Below, piece by piece: positions 52,861 through 62,056 of a DNA stretch of 64,000 nt. Below the pieces are notes generated by a model. That model was not told the origin of the DNA, searched no databases, and was given only the letters and a program-made list of their open reading frames with translations. The DNA lies in contig CAWEAZ010000029.1 in NCBI GenBank assembly GCA_963807155.1, positions 62,001-126,000 of the forward strand. The letters are read 5' to 3'. The position numbers and the translations under genes are program-made. The DNA comes from JACCZX01 sp963807155 (GTDB lineage: Bacteria > Pseudomonadota > Gammaproteobacteria > Burkholderiales > Burkholderiaceae_F). Every line of letters begins with the position of its first letter. Position 1 is the first letter of the stretch.

Positions 52861-53057
52861 TGGTGCTCCTCGATGGAACTGTATGTCCAGGACATTCGAA
52901 CTGGCCCGGGTGTCGACGAGCCCTCTTTTCCGTGCGCAGACAAGGTACATCGGAATAAGTCACGTTTCCTTCCGCGTCGATGCACTTCAGAATCTGTGCC
53001 CCCGCGGGGGGCGCTAGGAAAAGAACGCACAAACCAAGGGATCAGGTGAAGTCGCAT
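52808..53057 (-). CDS. DUF4124 small exported protein (copy A), frameshift near 53015
   Basis: Start MRLHLIPWF at 53057 lies behind a GGAGGAG site. After a shift near 53015 the frame reads VLFLAPPAGAQILKCIDAEG then NVTYSDVPCLRTEKRARR. The sequence KCIDAEGNVTYSDVPC is the hallmark of DUF4124, a small periplasmic domain. The tail (HTVPSRSTRKATRP) is unusually basic and may itself be out of frame. Function is unknown. It is followed by the degenerate copy B. Confidence 0.6.
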
Positions 53058-53195
53058 TTCATCAGGCTCTCCTCCGCTGCCATCGTAAGCCGCAGCAACT
53101 CTACTCCAGTGTCGCGGCTCCGCATCTGAGCATTTCTATTGCTCGCTTTCACTCCGCCATAGCCTTGACGAAACAGTGCGTTGTGCGCAGCGGGT

Positions 53196-53954
53196 CTATG
53201 CGGACACGCGACCGCCGAGCCCGAGGTAGCTTTCGATCACGCGTCGATCGTGCGCGAGCTCGCGCGCCGGACCTTCGAGCGCAATCTCGCCGGTTTCGAG
53301 CACGTAGGCGTAGTCAGCGGTCTGCAGCGCTGCGCGCGCATTCTGTTCAACCAGCAGGATCGCGACGCCGCGCCGCTTCAGCTCGACGATGATGTGAAAG
53401 ATCTCGCGCACGATCAGCGGTGCGAGGCCGAGCGACGGCTCATCGAGCATCAGCAGCTTCGGCTTCGCCATCAGCGCGCGGCCGACTGCGAGCATCTGCC
53501 GCTCACCGCCCGACAGGGTGCCGGCCAGTTGCCTGCGCCGATCTCGCAAGCGCGGAAAAAGTGCGAACACTTCGTTCATCGTGTGCGTGTGGTCGCGCTG
53601 GCCCGAGCGATAGCGCTGGAACGCGCCGAGCAGCAGGTTGTCGGCCACGCTCATTTCGCCAAACAACTCACGACGCTCAGGTACCAAGGTCATACCGCGC
53701 GCCACCATGCGCTCGATCGATGCATCGGCGGCACTAAACGCCTCCGATGCGAATCGAATCGACCCGCGAGCGCCGCCGTTGATGGGCAGCGCTCCCATGA
53801 TCGCGGCAAGTAAGGTCGTCTTGCCCGCGCCATTGGGCCCGATCACTGTCACGATCTGGCCCGTGCCGACGATCAAGTTCGCGTTAGCAATCGCCGCCAC
53901 CTTGCTGTACGCGACCGACAAGTCCTTGACTTCGAGAATGTGTTCCTCAGTCAC
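53196..53954 (-). CDS. livF: Branched-chain-type ABC transporter ATP-binding protein LivF
   Basis: The 252-residue protein has Walker A VIGPNGAGKTTLLAAIMGAL, signature GTLSGGERQMLAVGRALM, Walker B LLMLDEPSLGLAP and switch LLVEQN. ARGMTLVPERRELFGEMSV marks it as LivF and not LivG. It overlaps the livMG stop and is the last gene of the liv block. It powers import with LivG. Confidence 0.92.
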   Translation of the reverse strand: MTEEHILEVKDLSVAYSKVAAIANANLIVGTGQIVTVIGPNGAGKTTLLAAIMGALPINGGARGSIRFASEAFSAADASIERMVARGMTLVPERRELFGEMSVADNLLLGAFQRYRSGQRDHTHTMNEVFALFPRLRDRRRQLAGTLSGGERQMLAVGRALMAKPKLLMLDEPSLGLAPLIVREIFHIIVELKRRGVAILLVEQNARAALQTADYAYVLETGEIALEGPARELAHDRRVIESYLGLGGRVSA

Positions 53955-55795
53955 GCCGCATCCCGTTCATCGACTCCACCGAGGTATGCCTCGATGACGC
54001 GCGGATCGCGCTGCACTTCGACCGGCGTGCCTTCGGCAATCTTCTGCCCGAAGTCCATGACGTAGACGCGGTCCGCCAGGCCCATCACAAAGTCCATGTC
54101 ATGCTCGACGAGCAGGATGCCGAGTCCTTCATCGCGCAGTTTGCGCAACAGCTCGGCCAGCGATCGCTTTTCGAGATAGCGCAGACCGGCCGCCGGCTCG
54201 TCGAGCAGCAACAGAGCAGGGTCGGATGCGAGCGCGCGCGCAATTTCGAGCGTGCGTTGTTTGCCCAAAGGCAGCGAGCCGGCTTCATCGAACATGTGCT
54301 CGGAAAGCCCGACTCGTTCAATTTGACGAGCCGCTTCGGTTAGCAATTTGGATTCGTTGCGGCGATCAAGTCGCCACGCACCGGCGACGACGCCAGCGAC
54401 TAAGCCCGGATACTCGCGCCGATGGGCGCCGATCGCGACATTGTCGATCACGCTCATCTGCGGCAACAACCGCACGTGTTGAAACGTGCGGCTAAGTCCC
54501 ATTTTTGCGATGTCGCGCGACGCCAAGCCGGCGATGCTGCGACCGCGAAATGAAATCGCTCCGGAAGTTGCGTCGAGTACGCCGGAGACGACGTTGAACA
54601 CCGTGCTCTTGCCGGCACCGTTGGGTCCGATCAACGCAACGATCTCACCGGCGCGTGCGTTTAGCGTCACTTGATCGACTGCGACCAGGCCGCCGAACCG
54701 TTTGGTCACACTCTCAACATCAAGCAGCATTTCGTGGTGGCTCACGGCGACTTCGCGCGCGAGTGAAGGTTGCCGCGGGGCCAATGTCCTGCGCGGCTCA
54801 CGCGCACCGCCGCGTCCGGTCGTCGCACGCACTAGCGCCGGCCACAGTCCGTCGGGCGCGCGCTGCAAGATCACAATCATCAGCACACCGAACACAATCG
54901 TCTCGTAGTTCCCCGCCTGGCCAACGATCTGCGGAAGCCAGTCACGCAGCCATTGATTGGAAATGGTAATGACCGAAGACCCGAGGACAGCGCCCCAGAC
55001 GAAGCTGGCTCCGCCGACGACCGCCATGAATAGGTACTCGATCCCCGCGTGCAGAGAAAATGGCGTCGGGTTCACAAAGCGCTGCATGTGTGCGTACAAC
55101 CATCCTGATGCGCACGCCATCATTGCCGCGACAACGAATACGATCATGCGCGATGCCCAGGTGTTCACACCCATCGATTCCGCCATCACGCGTCCACCCT
55201 TGAGCGCGCGGATTGCACGCCCCTCGCGTGAGTCGAGCAGGTTGCGAGTCGTCAGCAGTGCCAAGAGCAGGAACGCCCAGATCAAATAGAAAATGTCGCG
55301 GCCGGATTCGAGCGACTTGCCGAACATGGAGATTGGGGGCAAACCCCCGCGCCCGGTATGCCCGCCGAGCGTCTCCGATGTGCCGAACAGAAAATACAGA
55401 CTGATTCCCCAGGCGATCGTCCCGAGCGGCAGGTAGTGCCCGGAGAGCCGCAGCGTGATCAGACCCAGCGTCGTCGCAACTGCAATCGTCAGCAACAGCC
55501 CCGCGATCAGTGCGAGCCATGGCGACGCACCCAGCCACGCTAGCCCACTCGGCAACGCGGTCGATGTGGTCAGCACCGCCGTCGTATAGGCGCCCAGTCC
55601 AACGAACGCCGCCTGCCCGAACGAAGTGAGTCCACTGACCCCCGTCAGCAGCACAAGCCCAAGGACCACCAGCGAAGCGAGCCCGATGTAGTTGAGCAGT
55701 GTGATCGAGAACTCGGACAGCACTAGCGGTGCAGCGAGCAGGCCGAGCACTAGCGCAGCAACGAACCACGCCGATTTTTTTACCTGCAGCTTCAT
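53951..55795 (-). CDS. livM: LivM-LivG fusion: permease plus ATP-binding protein
   Basis: Start MKLQVKKSAWF at 55795 overlaps the livH stop (ATGA). Residues 1-330 are a LivM permease (LLTGVSGLTSFGQAAFVGLG, EGRAIRALKGGRVMAESMGV, YLFMAVVGGASFVWGAVLGS). From about residue 355 follows a LivG ATPase: LIGPNGAGKSTVFNVVSGVL, LPLGKQRTLEIARALAS with a diverged signature (LPLGKQ in place of LSGGQ), LLLLDEPAAGL and LLVEHDMDFVM. Such fusions are known in betaproteobacteria. There is no frameshift. Confidence 0.92.
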   Translation of the reverse strand: MKLQVKKSAWFVAALVLGLLAAPLVLSEFSITLLNYIGLASLVVLGLVLLTGVSGLTSFGQAAFVGLGAYTTAVLTTSTALPSGLAWLGASPWLALIAGLLLTIAVATTLGLITLRLSGHYLPLGTIAWGISLYFLFGTSETLGGHTGRGGLPPISMFGKSLESGRDIFYLIWAFLLLALLTTRNLLDSREGRAIRALKGGRVMAESMGVNTWASRMIVFVVAAMMACASGWLYAHMQRFVNPTPFSLHAGIEYLFMAVVGGASFVWGAVLGSSVITISNQWLRDWLPQIVGQAGNYETIVFGVLMIVILQRAPDGLWPALVRATTGRGGAREPRRTLAPRQPSLAREVAVSHHEMLLDVESVTKRFGGLVAVDQVTLNARAGEIVALIGPNGAGKSTVFNVVSGVLDATSGAISFRGRSIAGLASRDIAKMGLSRTFQHVRLLPQMSVIDNVAIGAHRREYPGLVAGVVAGAWRLDRRNESKLLTEAARQIERVGLSEHMFDEAGSLPLGKQRTLEIARALASDPALLLLDEPAAGLRYLEKRSLAELLRKLRDEGLGILLVEHDMDFVMGLADRVYVMDFGQKIAEGTPVEVQRDPRVIEAYLGGVDERDAA

Positions 55796-56830
55796 TCGTC
55801 GTCTTCCACGTGATGCGTGCGCAGCGAGCGCCACAGCAACACCGGAATGATCAGCGTGAACACGATCACTTCCTTGTACGCACTGGCCCAGAACGATGAA
55901 AACGATTCAATCAACCCCACCAGCAGGGCGCCGACGGCGGCGATCGGATAACTCGCGAGGCCACCGATAATCGCGGCGACGAATCCTTTCAGTCCGATCA
56001 GAAAACCGGTGTCGTAATAGATCGTCGTGATCGGAGCGATCAGGATGCCCGACACCGCACCGATCAGCGCGCATAGAAAGAACGACAGCTTCCCGGCGAA
56101 CTCGGTCGGAATGCCCATCAGCCGCGCACCGAGACGATTGATTGCGGTTGCGCGCAGTGCTTTGCCATACACGGTACGGTCGAACAGCACGCTGAACGCG
56201 ACGATCAGCAGCAGCGAGCAGCCGATCACCCACAACGACTGCACGCTTGCGGTCAGCGTGCCGAGCGTTACCGTGCCGTCTGAAAATGCTGGGGTGCGTG
56301 AGCCTTCGGCGCCAAACACCAGCAAGCCAAGCCCAACCATCACGACGTGCACCGCGACCGAGACGATCAACAGCATCAGCACCGATGCTTCGGCCAATGG
56401 CTGATACGCAAGCCGGTACACCATCGGCCCCATCGGCACGATGATCGCCAGCGCGAGCGCAACCTGCGCCGCCATCGGCCAGCCCTGCATCGGGACAAGC
56501 TTCAGCAACGCGAACAGCGCCAGCGGGTAGACGACGTTCCACGCAAGCATCGACGGCACGCGTTGCCAGCGCCGCTTGCGCGCTGCGGCGATCAGCTCCG
56601 CGCACGCAACCAAGCCACCGGCAATCATCAGCAAGATCACGGTTCCGGGGAGCCTGCCCGCTTGCAGCGCCACCAGCGTCAGCGCGCCATACGCAACGAA
56701 TTCGCCCTGCGGAATGAAGATCACACGCGTCACCGAGAAACGCAAGGACCAGCGCGAGCGCCAGCAGCGCATAGATCGCGCCGTTGGTAATGCCGTCCTG
56801 TGCGAGCAGCAGCGCGATGTCGAGATTCAT
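55792..56830 (-). CDS. livH: Branched-chain-type ABC permease LivH, one frameshift near 56745
   Basis: The N-terminus MNLDIALLLAQDGITNGAIYALLALALVLAF is in one frame. The rest (SVTRVIFIPQGEFVAYGALT, GKALRATAINRLGARLMGIP, GLKGFVAAIIGGLASYPIAA) is in another after the shift. About eight membrane segments are present, as in LivH. The start codon directly follows the T-run of a terminator-like hairpin and has no ribosome site, which is unusual. It forms the permease dimer with LivM. Confidence 0.9.
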
Positions 56831-56831
56831 G

Positions 56832-56857
56832 AAAAAAAGCCGCGACTACGTCGCGGC
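56832..56857 (-). terminator. Terminator-like hairpin between livK and livH
   Basis: On the minus strand a perfect GCCGCGAC/GTCGCGGC hairpin with a three-base loop is followed by seven T, and then one base before the livH ATG. It probably ends most livK transcripts, leaving lower expression of the membrane genes, a common arrangement for binding proteins. Confidence 0.8.
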
Positions 56858-56887
56858 CTCGTGATCACTGGCCTCGAATCTTGGCTT

Positions 56888-58037
56888 CTACTTCTGCATC
56901 ACCCACTTGCCATCTACAATCTGAATCATCACCGCGGCGCGCTGGTCCAGACCCAGATGATCGCTCGCGCTCATGTTGAAGATGCCGTGCGCGCCGGCGG
57001 CGTTCTTCACGCCTTCGAGCGCATCGCGCAGCGCGATACGAAACTCTTTGGTGCCTGGTTGGCCTTTCTTCAGCGCGACCGGAATCGCTGTTTGCAGCAG
57101 CACGCCGACATCCCACGCATGCGCACCGAATGTCGACACGCTGCCCTTGCCTTGCGCGCTTTCATACGCCGTGACGTACGCCGTTGCGCTTTTCTTCACC
57201 GGATGATCGTTCGGCAACTGTTCTGTCACCAGGACCGGACCGGCAGGCAAGTAAGTGCCTTCGCAGTCCTTGCCGCATACGCGCAGGAAGTCATTGTTCG
57301 CCACGCCATGCGTCTGATAAATCTTGCCGGCATAGCCGCGCTCCTTCAGCGTCTTCTGCGGCAATGCCGCCGGAGTGCCCGAGCCCGCAATCAGGATCGC
57401 GTCGGGCTTGGCGCTGACCAGCTTCAGCACCTGCCCGGTGACGGATGTGTCGGCGCGCTGATACCGCTCGTTGCCGACGATCTTGACTCCACGCGCCTCG
57501 GCAAGATTCGAAAACTGGGTCCACCAGCCTTCTCCGTAGGCGTCGGCAAATCCGATGAAGCCCACCGTCTTGACGCCCTGGCTCAGCATGTGACCGAGGA
57601 TGACCAGCGCCATCTGCTGATCGTTCTGCGGCGTCTTGAACACCCAGCGCCGCTTGGCGTCGACCGGATCGACGATGCGGCTCGACGCGGCCATCGAGAT
57701 CATCGGCGTTTCGCTTTCGGCGGCAACGTCGATCATCGCGAGCGAATTCGGCGTCACCGTTGAGCCGACCAGCACGTCGACCTTGTCTTCGCTGATCAGC
57801 TTGCGCGAGTTGCGAACCGCCGTCGTCGTGTCGGATGCGTCGTCGAGCACGATGTAGGTCACTTTCTTTCCGCCGATCGTTTGCGGCAACAGCGGAAACG
57901 TATTGCGCTCCGGAATTCCGAGCGATGCTGCCGGACCTGTCGCGGACAGCGTGACGCCGACCTTGATGTCCTGTGCACGCAGCGATGCTCACGCCGAGCG
58001 CGGCAGCAAGTACCACGATCAATCTGATGGATTTCAT
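56888..58037 (-). CDS. livK: Branched-chain-type ABC substrate-binding protein LivK, one frameshift near 57985
   Basis: Start MKSIRLIVVLAAALGVS at 58037 follows GAGGAG and opens a signal peptide. After the shift the type-1 periplasmic binding fold is complete: QDIKVGVTLSATGPAASLGI, GKKVTYIVLDDASDTTTAVR, VGSTVTPNSLAMIDVAAESE, KTVGFIGFADAYGEGWW. The relatives closest to this pattern bind amino acids or aromatic acids. Given the paa genes upstream, the ligand may be phenylacetate or a related acid; this is inference. Confidence 0.88.
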
Positions 58038-58087
58038 TTGTCTCCTCTTTGAGTTGTTAGCTAATCCAAAACGCATCTGAAGCAAAC

Positions 58088-59287
58088 TCAAACCTTTTCA
58101 ACAAGCAGGGCGATACCCTGCCCCACCCCGATACACATCGTTGCCACCGCATACCGCCCGCCCGTTTCTTTGAGCTGGCGCGCCGCTGTCAGCACCAGGC
58201 GCGCGCCCGAAGCACCCAGCGGATGCCCGAGCGCAATCGCGCCGCCGTTCGGGTTCACGTGCCGCGCATCGTCGGGCAAACCCAGTTGTCGCGTCACTGC
58301 GAGCGCCTGCGCAGCGAATGCTTCATTCAACTCGATCACATCGATGTCCGAAATCTTCAGCTTGTGACGATCGAGCAGCTTTTGCGTCGCGGGCGCCGGT
58401 CCGATTCCCATAATGCGCGGCGAAACACCGGCAGTGACGACACCGCGCAGCCGCGCCATGGGATTCAATCCGTACTTGCCGACCGCCTGCTTGCTCGCAA
58501 TCAGCAGCGCGACCGCGCCATCGTTGATTCCAGACGCGTTGCCTGCAGTCACCGTACCTTCGGGCGTGACGACGCCTTTCAGCTTCGCGAGAGCCTCGAG
58601 CGTGGTCTCGCGCGGATGTTCATCCTGGTTGACTACGGTTTCGCCTTTCTTCCCGGGGATTGTCACGGGAATCATTTCGTCGCGGAAGAAGCCACGTGCA
58701 TGCGCCGCTGAGTAACGCTGCTGCGATCTCAACGCGAAGGCATCCTGATCGGCACGCGCCACGCCGAAGTCACTCGCGACGTTCTCCGCCGTTTCCGGCA
58801 TTGAATCGATCCCGTACTGCGTCTTCATCTGCTTGTTGACGAAACGCCAGCCGAGCGTGGTATCGAACACCGAATTACTGCGCGAGAACGCCGAGTCTGC
58901 CTTCGGCATCACAAACGGCGCGCGCGACATTCCTTCGACGCCGCCGGCAATCATCAGCTCGGCTTCCCCTGCACGAATCGCGCGGGCACAGATTCCCACC
59001 GCGTCCATGCTAGAGCCGCACAAGCGGTTGATGGTTGCGGCCGGAACGTCAGTGGGTAGACCGGCCAGCAATACCGCCATGCGCGCGACGTTGCGATTGT
59101 CCTCACCGGCCTGGTTGGCGCACCCGTAGTACACGTCGTCGAGCGCGGCCCAATCTACGTTTGCATTGCGCTCGATCAATGCCTTCAACGGCAGCGCCGC
59201 AAGATCGTCGACTCTGACGCTCGACAGCGCACCGCCGTAACGGCCGAAGGGCGTGCGCACGCCGTCGCACAGGTAGACCTCGTTCAC
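58088..59287 (-). CDS. paaJ: 3-oxoadipyl-CoA/3-oxo-5,6-dehydrosuberyl-CoA thiolase
   Basis: The 399-residue thiolase has catalytic Cys in ATINRLCGSSMDAVGI, His in NPNGGAIALGHPLGASGARL and the second Cys in VATMCIGVGQGIALL. Length and the opening VYLCDGVRTPFGRYGGALS match 3-oxoadipyl-CoA thiolases (PaaJ/PcaF). It cleaves 3-oxoadipyl-CoA to succinyl-CoA and acetyl-CoA at the end of phenylacetate breakdown. It overlaps the TetR gene by four bases. The assignment to paa and not pca rests on its neighbours. Confidence 0.88.
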   Translation of the reverse strand: MNEVYLCDGVRTPFGRYGGALSSVRVDDLAALPLKALIERNANVDWAALDDVYYGCANQAGEDNRNVARMAVLLAGLPTDVPAATINRLCGSSMDAVGICARAIRAGEAELMIAGGVEGMSRAPFVMPKADSAFSRSNSVFDTTLGWRFVNKQMKTQYGIDSMPETAENVASDFGVARADQDAFALRSQQRYSAAHARGFFRDEMIPVTIPGKKGETVVNQDEHPRETTLEALAKLKGVVTPEGTVTAGNASGINDGAVALLIASKQAVGKYGLNPMARLRGVVTAGVSPRIMGIGPAPATQKLLDRHKLKISDIDVIELNEAFAAQALAVTRQLGLPDDARHVNPNGGAIALGHPLGASGARLVLTAARQLKETGGRYAVATMCIGVGQGIALLVEKV

Positions 59288-59934
59288 GCGGTGGCCCTCA
59301 CGGGTGAACTCGTACGGACCCGGCGAGACGGTCGCGCGGGCGCACGGACGCGGGCGATACCGCCGAGAAACAGATCAGTCACGATCGGCGCCATGTCTGC
59401 ATAGGTGAGCGGGCCTCGATCCTTCAGCCAGGTAAACGTCCAGTTGATCATTCCGAACAGGATCATCGTCAGCGGCTTGATCAAATCGCCGCGTTCGGTC
59501 TGCGGCGTAAGCCTCGAGACGACATCGGCGAAGCCGAGCACCACCTTGCGCTCCTTCGCAAGCACGCGCGACCGATGCGCGCGCTGCAGATATTTGACGT
59601 CCTGCACCAGCACGCGATGGCGTGCCGCCGAGTGTTCGTATTCGGCCATGAACAGTTCGATCAGACGCCGCAAGTGCGCGGCCGGTGGCAACGACTCGCC
59701 ACGCACCTGATCGATGATTGCCTGTAGCCGCTCGATGTAGCTTTCGGCGATGTCGGCCAGCAGGTGCTCCTTGTCGCGATAGTAGTGATACATCAGCGCT
59801 TTCGACACACCGCAGGCGCGAGCGATATCGGCGATCGTTGCGGCAGCGTAACCCTTGTCCGCAAACTCGCGCGCCGCCGCATCGCGGATCGCTGCGCGCT
59901 GTTTGTCGAACCCGGCGGCTTTCGTTCTCGCCAT
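59284..59934 (-). CDS. paaR: TetR family regulator of the paa cluster (PaaR-like)
   Basis: The 216-residue protein has an N-terminal TetR helix-turn-helix (RDAAAREFADKGYAAATIAD, IARACGVSKALMYHYYRDKE) and a helical ligand-binding domain. It starts immediately after the paaE stop and overlaps the thiolase start. In betaproteobacteria the phenylacetate genes are controlled by a TetR repressor, PaaR, that responds to phenylacetyl-CoA. Position and family fit that role. Unusually it lies inside the operon. Confidence 0.82.
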   Translation of the reverse strand: MARTKAAGFDKQRAAIRDAAAREFADKGYAAATIADIARACGVSKALMYHYYRDKEHLLADIAESYIERLQAIIDQVRGESLPPAAHLRRLIELFMAEYEHSAARHRVLVQDVKYLQRAHRSRVLAKERKVVLGFADVVSRLTPQTERGDLIKPLTMILFGMINWTFTWLKDRGPLTYADMAPIVTDLFLGGIARVRAPARPSRRVRTSSPVRATA

Positions 59935-60999
59935 CTATCTCGCGTCGTAAGAGATCACCACACGCTCGGTCAGCGGGTACGACTGGCACGTCAGCACAAA
60001 ACCTTCTGCTACTTCATGCGGCTCGAGCGCGTAGTTCTTCGCCATCCGAACCTGTCCATCGAGCACCTTGGCACGGCAGGTACTGCACATACCGCCCTTG
60101 CAAGAAAAGGGAAGATCGATACCCGCTTCCCGGCCCGCATCGAGAATCGAGTGCTGTCCCGGTATGAAATCCACTTCACGTCGTATGCCGTCGACGATCA
60201 GCTCGATGTGCGACTGTGCTGCTTCGGTGTCATCGATCGTCTGCACAGTTTCACTCGGAATTCCGAACCGCTCCACGTGCACGTGCTGCGATGGCACTCC
60301 GGCGGCGACCAGCGCGACCTCGACTTCATCGATCATCGTCAGCGGGCCGCAGACGAACGCCTCGTCGATCGTGTCGGGCGGTACCAGCGATTCGAGGAAC
60401 TGTTTGACCTTGGCCGCGTCGATCCGACCATTGAATAGCTCGACTTCCTGCGCTTCGCGCGAAAAAACGTTGTACAAGCGAAAGCGCGTCAGATAGCGAT
60501 CCTTCAGATCCTCCAGTGCCTCGTGAAACATCACGGATGACTGCCGCCGATTGCCATAGACCAGCGTGAAGCGCGACTTCGGTTCGCGCGCGAGCGTCGT
60601 ACGAATCAGCGATAACACCGGCGTAATGCCACTGCCGGCGACAAACGCCGCGTAATGCTTGGCTTTGGCAGCATCGAGCGCAGTGAAGAAGCGGCCCTCG
60701 GGTGTCATCACTTCGATCTGATCGCCCGCCTTCAACTCCTCATTGGCCCAGCGCGAGAACTTTCCGCCGCCCACTTTCTTGATCGCGACCCGAATCTCGC
60801 CATCGTCAAGGCCCGAACAGATCGAATACGAGCGACGCAGCTCTTCACCGTCGAGCGTTGCGCGCAACCCAATGTGCTGTCCTTGCACAAACCGGTACTC
60901 GGGCGCGAGCTCGGGGGGAAGGTCGAACTTCACGCTGATGCACTCGGGCGTTTCAGGCCGAACCTCAGCAATGCGCAGCGTGTGATACCTCGGCGTCAT
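59935..60999 (-). CDS. paaE: Phenylacetyl-CoA 1,2-epoxidase reductase subunit PaaE
   Basis: Start MTPRYHTLRIAEVRPETPEC at 60999 overlaps the paaC stop (TGATG); the longer upstream frame is not used. An FAD domain (ELRRSYSICSGLDDGEI), NADPH domain (FVAGSGITPVLSLIRTTL) and plant-type [2Fe-2S] domain (LPFSCKGGMCSTCRAKVLDG, then CQSYP) occur in the PaaE order. It feeds electrons to the PaaABC oxygenase. The paaD gene usually standing between paaC and paaE is absent here. Confidence 0.94.
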   Translation of the reverse strand: MTPRYHTLRIAEVRPETPECISVKFDLPPELAPEYRFVQGQHIGLRATLDGEELRRSYSICSGLDDGEIRVAIKKVGGGKFSRWANEELKAGDQIEVMTPEGRFFTALDAAKAKHYAAFVAGSGITPVLSLIRTTLAREPKSRFTLVYGNRRQSSVMFHEALEDLKDRYLTRFRLYNVFSREAQEVELFNGRIDAAKVKQFLESLVPPDTIDEAFVCGPLTMIDEVEVALVAAGVPSQHVHVERFGIPSETVQTIDDTEAAQSHIELIVDGIRREVDFIPGQHSILDAGREAGIDLPFSCKGGMCSTCRAKVLDGQVRMAKNYALEPHEVAEGFVLTCQSYPLTERVVISYDAR

Positions 61000-61763
61000 C
61001 ACCAGTCGCAGTTCGGGTAGGTACGCTGCAGATACTGCATCTCGGCTAGTAACGCCGTCAGGTGCTCGCCATGTATCCCGTCTTTGCCGCGCGAGAGAAA
61101 CGAGGTTCGAGCTGGAACCTGCAACGTCGCAACGTCGAGCACTGGACGGACAACCGACGACCACCGGCTTTCAAGCGCCGACCAGGCCGGGCCGACGTCG
61201 GCACCATCGATCCCAGAGGCGCTGAAGAACTCTGCCGTGTAGGGCCACAGCGTGTCGAGTGCGCGTTGCATCCGCGCATGCGATTCGTCGGTACCGTCGC
61301 CGAGCCTGATCACCCAATCCGACGCATGTTGGACGTGATATCGGGTTTCGGTCAGGCTCTTGTGCGCAATCTCGGAGAGTTGCGAGTCAGCAGACGCCTG
61401 GAGCGCGGCCCACATCTCCCGCTGAAACGTCGTGAACAAAAAATTGCGCATGATCGTGAAACCGTAGTCGCCATTCGGCAGTTCGGCGATTGTGAGGTTG
61501 CGGAATTCCTTTTCGTTCCGCTCAAATGCAAACTGATCTTCGCTGCGGCCTTTGTTGTCGATCTTTTCCGCATACGCATACAGCGAACGCGCCTGGCCGA
61601 TAAGATCGAGCGCAACGTTAGTCAGCGCGATGTCTTCCTCGAGCACCGGCCCGTGACCGCACCACTCGGATAGCCGATGGCCGAGAATCAACGAAGAATC
61701 GGCAATGCGCAGCACGTATTCAAGACGCGCTTCGTTTGCGACAGAAATTGGTGCCACCATCAC
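60999..61763 (-). CDS. paaC: Phenylacetyl-CoA 1,2-epoxidase structural subunit PaaC
   Basis: The 254-residue protein has ferritin-like helices: RIADSSLILGHRLSEWCGHG, DIALTNVALDLIGQARSLY, SLTETRYHVQHASDWVIRLG. These match PaaC, the non-catalytic partner of PaaA. It overlaps paaB at its start (ATGA-type) and paaE at its end. It has no frameshift, unlike paaA. Confidence 0.94.
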   Translation of the reverse strand: MMVAPISVANEARLEYVLRIADSSLILGHRLSEWCGHGPVLEEDIALTNVALDLIGQARSLYAYAEKIDNKGRSEDQFAFERNEKEFRNLTIAELPNGDYGFTIMRNFLFTTFQREMWAALQASADSQLSEIAHKSLTETRYHVQHASDWVIRLGDGTDESHARMQRALDTLWPYTAEFFSASGIDGADVGPAWSALESRWSSVVRPVLDVATLQVPARTSFLSRGKDGIHGEHLTALLAEMQYLQRTYPNCDW

Positions 61764-62047
61764 ATGTGATTGACTTCATCCGGCAACGTATAGAACGTCG
61801 GATGCCGGTAGATCTTGTCTTCGGCCGGATCGAACATCTCCGGCTTGGCGTCCGGATCGCTCGCCACGATGTCATCGGCGCGCACCACCCACACGCTGAC
61901 GCCTTCCATGCGCCGCGTGAACACATCGCGCGCATTTTTCAGCGCCATTGCAGGGTCGGCTGCATGAACGCTGCCGCAATGCTTGTGATCCAGCCCATTG
62001 CGGCTGCGAATAAACACTTCCCACAAAGGCCACTCTTTGCGATCCAT
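61760..62047 (-). CDS. paaB: Phenylacetyl-CoA 1,2-epoxidase subunit PaaB
   Basis: The 95-residue protein matches PaaB over its length: EWPLWEVFIRSRNGLDHKHC, GSVHAADPAMALKNARDVFT, RRMEGVSVWVVRADDI and DKIYRHPTFYTLPDEVNHM. It bridges the PaaAC heterodimers. It is intact and nine bases downstream of paaA. Confidence 0.95.
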   Translation of the reverse strand: MDRKEWPLWEVFIRSRNGLDHKHCGSVHAADPAMALKNARDVFTRRMEGVSVWVVRADDIVASDPDAKPEMFDPAEDKIYRHPTFYTLPDEVNHM

Positions 62048-62056
62048 TCCATGTCC

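Noticed and set aside
52661..53057. The tandem 208-base units as a CRISPR or satellite array
   Set aside because: There are only two units, they encode a recognisable DUF4124 core, and no short regular repeats with spacers exist.
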